From Knufia peltigerae (lineage: Eukaryota; Ascomycota; Eurotiomycetes; Chaetothyriales; Trichomeriaceae): 64,000 bases of DNA. Both the position numbers and the translations under genes were made by a program. The notes under the pieces are model-generated. The model ran no database searches. It had not been told where the DNA came from and saw nothing but the letters and a program-made list of their open reading frames with translations. How positions within the stretch are numbered: position 1 is the first letter of the stretch; each line of letters begins with the position of its first letter. The stretch spans positions 113,738 through 177,737 of the forward strand of contig JAPDRN010000076.1 in NCBI GenBank assembly GCA_030247855.1, given 5' to 3'. Positions 57,796-64,000 of the stretch are shown here, piece by piece.

Positions 57796-59513
57796 ATGTG
57801 GATAATGTCAGTGCGATGGCTGACAATCAAGAGTCGCTATTATCATTCTTGAATTCGACAACATTGTCGCTGGTTTTTGGCACCACGATGAAGCCCATGT
57901 GCATGCTGAAGACATCAGCATTGAAGGGAGTTAAACTAAGGGACATCTAAACGATGGCGATTGGGGTTGATGGAACATGCAGAAACAACGAAGTGATTCA
58001 CAGCAAGCTGTAGTTGCTCAGAAAGTCACAACATTCAGCTGAAGAAGATTCATCATGAAGACCAGGAATTGATAGCTGGATCAAGACCTACGCATAGAGG
58101 AGAGAATTCACACCGTGCATCTGCGGACACTGAAGTACCTAGATACATAGGCACAGAAATAATAGGTTCCCCCTCTCGCGTATACGGCTGGTGCCATCTG
58201 ATCCTCCCGTTTTTGCTGCTCTATAAAGTGTATTGACATCCGGGGCCACGGTCGAGGCACTTGAGTACCTCTTTTACAGGCGAAGGGACGATGATTGATG
58301 GGTGCTTCCTTAGCCATCTACAAGTAGGCTTCCCGGGTAAACGGCAAACCAACGGCTTCGACCCCCTTTTCACGTAAAGCTCGGAGAATTTCCAAGGCTA
58401 TCCAAAGCCTCCGTCTGCTCAATCGGCATGCCCCAAGCAGCGCGGCTACAGGTATGTTTGGTACTTTTTACCTGTACAATAAGCTCTCGACCATTTTAAC
58501 CCCTGCCTGTTGAAGAACCTTGAGGTCGGACAATTGATGCCATGCATACAAAGTCAGTGTAGGTTGTACCCGTGCCCTCTTTATTGATCTTGATCTTTCA
58601 ACCTGCTTTGGGAATGGGCTGTACACGTGGTGTTCGAATCCAATTCAGAACGGAGTACCAAAGAAGGTCTCCCCTCCAGCTTGAATGGAGCATGCTACAA
58701 CACACTTACAGTATAACTTGACTCCTTTGCTTGTGGCGGCTGGTCGCCAACAGCTACCCATTTCAAGGACCGCTAGAACAGCCGGATCGATAGCTTTGCG
58801 GGCGAAGATTTGTTGGCCAGTACGACTGATGCATGGAAGCACCAGTATGGATTTCTCATCTTTACATGTCGCCTCGTCTCAATCTCCCGTCAAAGGATAT
58901 GCCAAGGGTGTTGAGTGAGGAAGTGATCAATCGCGTGCCGAGGTCTTGCGTAACAAAATACGAGAACGAAGTACGAGTACGAGAAATAATATAAGGCTGA
59001 ATGTCCTGGCCAAAGGCGAGATAGGAGGGGAAGCTGTCGGCGAGCACATTGAACTAGTTCGGAAAAGGGAGTTACAACCGCTCTGGTCTTATCTGCCCCT
59101 CACCATCATGGGCTGCAGGTCTCTTTTCTCTCCCCTCGTCACTTTCAGCGCTGCGTTCTTGGTAGACAGGTACAGCTTCGGGACAAGTCATACTTTGCTA
59201 CACTCTTTTCCCTTATTCTGACTACTCGAAGTCTTTTCCGCTGCTTTTAACGGATCTCAGCGTCTGGCCGACTGGTCGCTCCACCTTGCGCTCATCGCCG
59301 TCACCAGTAGAGAGACAGCAACCTGCACCGAACAGGAAATTCGTTCCACTCAAGCTCGTGAAGCTCCTCGCCTGGCCTGTGTTTTGCTTCGCTTCCCCTC
59401 CTTCGATTGGACCCCTCTATTGTCGAGGTAAAAAGCTAGGCCCTGTTGCGTATTTGTGATACAATTGATTAGAGAGCGAAGATAGGCTTCTTGTTTCCTT
59501 CGGCTTCTTTTAC
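57796..59513. other. Intergenic region, promoter side of ALDH gene
   Basis: This 1.7-kb gap has no supported gene. The last about 400 bp are pyrimidine-rich and look like the aldehyde dehydrogenase promoter and leader. Confidence 0.5.
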
Positions 59514-61194
59514 ATGTTGAACTCGTTGTTTACAAGACCTGTTCTCAGTAAGAATTCATACCGGCTTGTAGTTGTTGCCTCATCTTCTTCTCGACTACGT
59601 CTGTTCCCCTGCCAGCAACGAGCATTCTCCAACATGTCTGACCTCAAGGCCGAACTCACTGCGCCCAACGGCAGAAAGATCACTCTGCCTACCGGCCTGT
59701 TCATCAACAATGAATTCGTCAAGGCCACCTCAGGCCAGAAGGTCACCAGCATAAACCCTACGTAAGTGCTGTTAGCACGTCCGTACTCCGCCAATCAACT
59801 GACAGTTCTGCAGAGATGAGTCGGAAATCTGCTCGGTGGAAGCAGCCTCCGCCGATGATGTCGACAGGGCCGTCAAAGCCGCACGAGCTGCCTTCAACGA
59901 CCCTTCGTGGCGAGAACTTCCTCCCACCGACCGCGGTGCCATAATGTACAAGTTCGCCGACTTGATTGAAGCAAACAAAGAGACCTTGGCCACTTTGGAG
60001 ACATGGGACAACGGCAAACCGTACAGTGTCGCACTCAACGAGGATTTGGGTGAAGTTATCGGCACATTGAGATACTATGCTGGTTGGGCAGACAAGATCC
60101 AGGGTGAGACCATTTCGACGCACACCCAGAAGTTCGCATACACTCTTAAGCAGCCAATTGGTGTTTGCGGTCAGATCATCCCCTGGAACTACCCTCTCGC
60201 CATGGCAGCGTGGAAACTTGGTCCTGCCCTAGCATGTGGCAACACCATTGTCATGAAGCCCGCCGAACAAACCCCCCTGTCTATCCTCTATCTCGCAACC
60301 CTCATTCCTCAAGCAGGTTTCCCCAAGGGTGTCATCAACATCGTCAACGGCTACGGCCGTGAAGCTGGTAACGCCCTCGCCTCGCATCTGGACGTTGACA
60401 AGATCGCATTCACCGGCAGCACCCTCACCGGCAAGCAGATCATGAAGACTGCTAGTGTGAACATGAAAAACATCACCCTTGAGACTGGCGGAAAGTCACC
60501 GTTATTGGTCTTTGACGATGCGGACCTTGAGCAGGCCGCTAAGTGGGCACACATCGGCATCATGAGTAACATGGGTCAGATCTGCACAGCTACATCGCGC
60601 GTCATTGTCCAGGAAGGCGTTTATGATAAATTCATTGACTTGTTCAAGAAGGTCGTTCAGAGCACATCCAAGGTTGGCGATCCTTTTGCGGACGACACTT
60701 TCCAAGGCCCACAGGTCACCAAGGCGCAGTACGAGCGTGTGCTGAGCTACATTGAGGCCGGCAAGAGTGAGGGCGCGAAGCTCGCCAGCGGTGGTGTCCC
60801 CCATAAGAACGTCGGTGGCGGCAAAGGTTTCTTCATTGAGCCTACCATCTTCACAGATGTCAAGGACACCATGAAGATCTACCGTGAGGAGGTTTTCGGC
60901 CCTTTCGTTGTCATCGCTTCTTTCAAGACTGAGGAGGATGCACTTCGGATGGCGAACGACACAACTTACGGACTCGGCAGTGCCCTGTTCACGCGTGATA
61001 TCGAGCGTGCGCACCGTGTTGCCAGCCGCATCGAGGCAGGCATGGTCTGGGTCAACAGCAGCAATGACTCGGACTTCCGAGTGCCATTCGGCGGTGTGAA
61101 GCAGTCTGGTATCGGAAGGGAACTGGGTGAGGCTGGCCTGGCAGCGTATAGCCAGACTAAGGCTGTTCATATCAACATGGGCTTGAAACTTTGA
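59514..61194 (+). CDS. Aldehyde dehydrogenase (NAD(P)+), possible dual targeting
   Basis: Two exons (59514-59761, 59814-61194) with a 52-bp intron give 542 aa from the first ATG. Catalytic Cys is at about residue 340 (SNMGQICTATS) and the general-base Glu at about 306 (LETGGKSP). Other family motifs are IPWNYPLAMAAWKLGPALAC, AFTGSTLTGK, EEVFGPFVVIASF and the C-terminal PFGGVKQSGIGRELG. The enzyme oxidises aldehydes to acids, probably acetaldehyde, as in fungal AldA. The first 40 residues (MLNSLFTRPVLSKNSYRLVV onward) are Arg/Ser-rich and look like a mitochondrial presequence. A second in-frame ATG at 59634 would give a 502-aa cytosolic form starting MSDLKAELTAPNG, the normal length. Which start is used cannot be read from the sequence. 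Confidence 0.95.
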
Positions 61195-61575
61195 GTGAAC
61201 CTCCCCAAATCGTGCGCGGAGTTATGAGGGAGGATGATTCGGTCACGGACGGTCAAAAATGATATATGTACTGAAATATGTGATAGCCGAGAACGAGAAT
61301 GCAAATGCTCCGTAAACATCAAGAGATCCATAACTTCTCAGCACGAACGATGTAGACTTGTCTCCCGGACCTGGGTGTACGAGAGAGATGCCAATAAGAA
61401 CAATGACGCTGCTTTGCATGAATATGCGGCACGTGACCAAGAATTGTGTTGCTGGCCAAAGCGGCGAGTTCGGAACTGGAGCTTGCTCTGTATCCAAAGC
61501 TCAATTTGCTCGGCCTCAACAGTATTGTTAGAGTGTCGAGTTTCATACAAACCACTCGTTATTCAGAGGCTGCAG
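61195..61575. promoter_or_regulatory. Intergenic region ALDH / MIC60
   Basis: A 381-bp gap holds the ALDH 3' end and the MIC60 promoter. The MIC60 frame is open upstream to 61234, but those codons are not presequence-like. Confidence 0.5.
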
Positions 61576-63711
61576 ATGGCAGTCCAGCCCGTCATGCTGC
61601 GACTAGCCAGGCCTGCCGGCGCACAACTGCGCAGGCAGTTACTCGCGCGAGGAGCTACTTCTCAGGTACGTCAAAATTTCGTGCGCACCAGAAGGCGTTT
61701 CCATCCCCCGCCACTAACATTGAGTGAAATACAGCGGAGAGCCTTCGCCGAGAAGAAAGATTCCATCTTGAGTTCGGACCCGGCATTCATGCCAGGGAGC
61801 CAGAGTGCTTCGGCTCCTCTCAAGACGGAAGTACCTCTGGGCCCTGGCGGCCCGGGAAGTCCAGCACCTCCGATCACCCCTGCGACGCCTAGCTCTTCGT
61901 CGACCATCCCCCCCGAGAACGTCCCAAAGATTCCTCCCAGCCCGGCACAGGTTCAGACGGCACCGCCCACAAGTTCCGCCACCGTGAGCCCGTCAGAACC
62001 CACTCCGCCGCCTCCGCCTTCGAAACCAGCGGCGCCGGCACCGCGACGTTTTCGACGCATCAGGGCCCTGTTCTACCTGCTCTTGCTCAGCGGTCTGACA
62101 TACGGAGGAGCCGTGGTATATGCATTGCGAAACGACAACTTTCACGACTTCTTCACCGAGTACATCCCCTACGGAGAGGAGGCGGTCCTTTACTTCGAGG
62201 AACGATCGTTCCAGAAGAGGTTCCCCCATGCCAAGCACAACGTGCACCGTATCAACCGATCAGACCGGGAAAATGTTGACGGCAAGACTACGACGATCCC
62301 TCAGAGATCAGGGCTTTCGTGGAGGGCTGTTCAGGACGAACCCAAGGGCAGTGATCTGACACAAAAGGGCAAGCATAACAGCGCGACGGATGCCAACAAG
62401 GCTTCGACTCAAGCTCAGATTGACCCAGCATCCGCAAGCCCAAAAGAGAAGAAGGCGGCCGTCGAGACAGCCAAACGAGACAGCGCTGGGGAGAAGGCCA
62501 CTGAGTCCACCGTCCCGAGCCCAGCTACACCGAGCCCCAAGTCAGATCCTCGGCCCCCAGCTATCCCTCCTGTCACGCAAATATCGCCTCTCACAGTGGG
62601 CAATGCCGATGAACCGGTCGTTCAAGAGCTCGTCAAGATTGTCAACGACATGATTACAGTAGTCAACTCGGATTCTCCCGACGCCGCGAATAAATATTCA
62701 GCTCCGATGACCAAAGCCAAGGAGTCGCTGGAAATGGTGGCTGCCAAGATCCACCAAGTGCGTGAGGCCGAGAGAAAAGCCGCCGAAGAACAAGTTGCAC
62801 AGGCACACAAGGAATTCGAAGAGGGTGCTCAACAACTCTTGAAGCGTATTGAGACCGCACAGGCCGAGGATGAAGCTAGCTTCCGGGAGGAATTTGAGAC
62901 CGAGCGAAGACGCATTGCACAATTATACGAAGAGAGGCTCAAGCATGAGGTCCAGCGCAGCACAGAGTTGACTGAACAGCGACTCAGAAATGAACTTGCC
63001 GAGCAAGCCATCGAGATGAAGCGCGACTTTGTCTCCCAAATCAAGTCTCTGGTCGAGTCTGAACGAGAGGGCCGTCTGTCCAAACTCTCGGATCTCAGCA
63101 CCAACGTCGACGACTTGACTCAGCTGACCTCCAACTGGAACGGCGTCATTGATGCCAACCTGGCCACCCAGAAGCTGCAGGTTGCGGTGGACGCCGTGCG
63201 ATCTGCTCTCTCTCGGTCTGCGGCGTCCGAGGCTCGCCCCAAGGCGTTTGTGCGCGAGATGGCCGCACTCAAGCTCGCGGCCGAGGGTGACCCGATTGTC
63301 GACGCAGCGATCGCCTCGATCAACCCGGCCGCGTACCAGAAGGGTATCCCCAGCCAGCCACAACTGATTGACCGTTTCCGACGCGTGGCCAACGAGGTGC
63401 GCAAGGCGAGTTTGCTCCCCGAAGACGCGGGCGTCGCGTCCCACGCGGCCAGCTTCGTCCTGTCCAAGGTCATGTTCAAGAAGCACGGACAGCCCACCGG
63501 TTCGGACGTCGAGAGCATCCTGACCCGGACCGAGACTCTGTTGGAGGAAGGAGACCTCGACGCCGCCGCCCGGGAGATGAACTCTCTGCAGGGCTGGGCC
63601 AAGGTGTTGAGCAAGGATTGGTTGGGTGACGTTCGCAAGGTCCTCGAGGTTAGACAGGCTTTGGACGTCATTGAGACCGAGGCTAGATTGCAGTGCTTAC
63701 GGGTTGAGTAG
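61576..63711 (+). CDS. MIC60: MICOS complex subunit MIC60 (mitofilin)
   Basis: Two exons (61576-61665, 61735-63711) with a 69-bp intron give 688 aa. The first 30 residues form an Arg-rich presequence (MAVQPVMLRLARPAGAQLRR). A Pro/Ser-rich stretch is followed by a single membrane helix (ALFYLLLLSGLTYGGAVVYA), then the FEERSFQKRFPH motif, a variable Lys/Ser/Pro region, a long coiled coil of about residues 390-510 (EAERKAAEEQVAQAHKEFEE), and the mitofilin C-terminal domain (PQLIDRFRRVANEVRKASLL, then REMNSLQGWAKVLSKDWLGD). MIC60 is the core of MICOS, anchoring cristae junctions in the inner membrane. The intron is in frame and stop-free, so a retained copy would insert 23 residues into the presequence region. 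Confidence 0.95.
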   Translation: MAVQPVMLRLARPAGAQLRRQLLARGATSQVRQNFVRTRRRFHPPPLTLSEIQRRAFAEKKDSILSSDPAFMPGSQSASAPLKTEVPLGPGGPGSPAPPITPATPSSSSTIPPENVPKIPPSPAQVQTAPPTSSATVSPSEPTPPPPPSKPAAPAPRRFRRIRALFYLLLLSGLTYGGAVVYALRNDNFHDFFTEYIPYGEEAVLYFEERSFQKRFPHAKHNVHRINRSDRENVDGKTTTIPQRSGLSWRAVQDEPKGSDLTQKGKHNSATDANKASTQAQIDPASASPKEKKAAVETAKRDSAGEKATESTVPSPATPSPKSDPRPPAIPPVTQISPLTVGNADEPVVQELVKIVNDMITVVNSDSPDAANKYSAPMTKAKESLEMVAAKIHQVREAERKAAEEQVAQAHKEFEEGAQQLLKRIETAQAEDEASFREEFETERRRIAQLYEERLKHEVQRSTELTEQRLRNELAEQAIEMKRDFVSQIKSLVESEREGRLSKLSDLSTNVDDLTQLTSNWNGVIDANLATQKLQVAVDAVRSALSRSAASEARPKAFVREMAALKLAAEGDPIVDAAIASINPAAYQKGIPSQPQLIDRFRRVANEVRKASLLPEDAGVASHAASFVLSKVMFKKHGQPTGSDVESILTRTETLLEEGDLDAAAREMNSLQGWAKVLSKDWLGDVRKVLEVRQALDVIETEARLQCLRVE

Positions 63712-64000
63712 AGGAAAAAACGGGTTGAAAACACACAATGACAAAAAAGCATGCAGAAAAATGAGAGAGCTAGTTGGTGTTTGTTCTTGAAATGATCTGC
63801 ACCACGCTGTGTTAGAGGGAGAGAAAAAGTGAGAAGAACATTCTTCTCGCATGATGTGTATAAACTGTATGTAACCGTGATTATCAAATAAAAGGATCAA
63901 GTCAGGTCGCTTTTTCAATCCTCTCATTCTGCAAAAATGGCAAAAACTTAACTAGGATTCATCTCCCATAGGAGCCTAGTTAAGAAAATCCCAGTCGTGT
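63712..64000. other. 3' flank of MIC60 to window end
   Basis: The stretch is AT-rich, as expected for a 3' UTR. An AATAAA-like element (CAAATAAAAGG) at about 63884-63894 could direct polyadenylation of MIC60. No further gene start is visible. Confidence 0.4.

Noticed and set aside
58625..58660. GTTCGAATCC-like tRNA B-box
   Set aside because: The flanking bases do not form a T stem and no A-box or acceptor stem is found at the right distance.
60502..61170. 222-codon minus-strand frame over the ALDH gene
   Set aside because: It is antisense to the catalytic half of the enzyme and shows no domain.
63120..63887. 255-codon minus-strand frame at the window end
   Set aside because: It is antisense to the mitofilin C-terminal domain, with no recognisable product.

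Overview
This is nuclear DNA of a filamentous ascomycete (Pezizomycotina). The evidence is about 29 short introns (47-251 bp, mostly GT-AG with CTAAC/CTGAC-like branch points), single-copy fungal genes on both strands, a class II DAHP synthase, a two-block SPT5 tail, and intergenic DNA rich in the word TACGGAGTA. The class may be Eurotiomycetes, but that is a guess from general character, not a placement. There are no operons, viral genes, CRISPR arrays, rRNAs or tRNAs that I can support, and no intact transposon. One run of 99 N lies at 31011-31109 inside a 21-bp tandem repeat.

Layout. 0.1-13.6 kb: cytochrome b5-acyl-CoA dehydrogenase (-), secreted amidase (-), GPI-transamidase subunit PIG-S (-) head-to-head with COQ10 (+), a single-pass cell-surface protein (+) and a 3-beta-HSD-type sterol/steroid dehydrogenase (+). 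13.6-23.2 kb is gene-poor, with one conserved-looking unknown protein (16406-17632) behind a long pyrimidine-rich leader. 23.2-30.1 kb: NudC (-), a Cys-rich membrane protein (-), mitoribosomal SOD-fold protein mS42-like (+), splicing factor PRP17 (-). 31.2-34.7 kb: a short-chain dehydrogenase (+) and a cytochrome P450 (-), convergent, the only pair that looks like accessory metabolism. 35.3-43.9 kb: SPT5 (-), class II DAHP synthase (-), HYPK-like protein (+), SMP-30/gluconolactonase-like lactonase (+). 43.9-56.3 kb is mostly non-coding and holds one bZIP transcription factor behind a long leader. 56.3-63.7 kb: AT-hook plus EVE-domain (THYN1-like) protein, aldehyde dehydrogenase, MICOS subunit MIC60 (all +).

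Most genes are housekeeping: gene expression (SPT5, PRP17, HYPK), mitochondria (COQ10, mS42, MIC60, perhaps the ALDH), secretory pathway (PIG-S), aromatic amino acids (DAHP synthase). Gene models were spliced by hand from reading frame, splice signals and family motifs; every stated intron restores an uninterrupted family-like reading frame, but none is confirmed by RNA.

I found no plainly new multi-gene system. The observations most worth following are the AT-hook/EVE fusion, a GC-AG intron and an ATGA-overlapping uORF in the mS42-like gene, the bZIP gene whose coding frame continues 5' of its first ATG, in-frame stop-free introns (including one in a splicing-factor gene), and the TACGGAGTA word enrichment.
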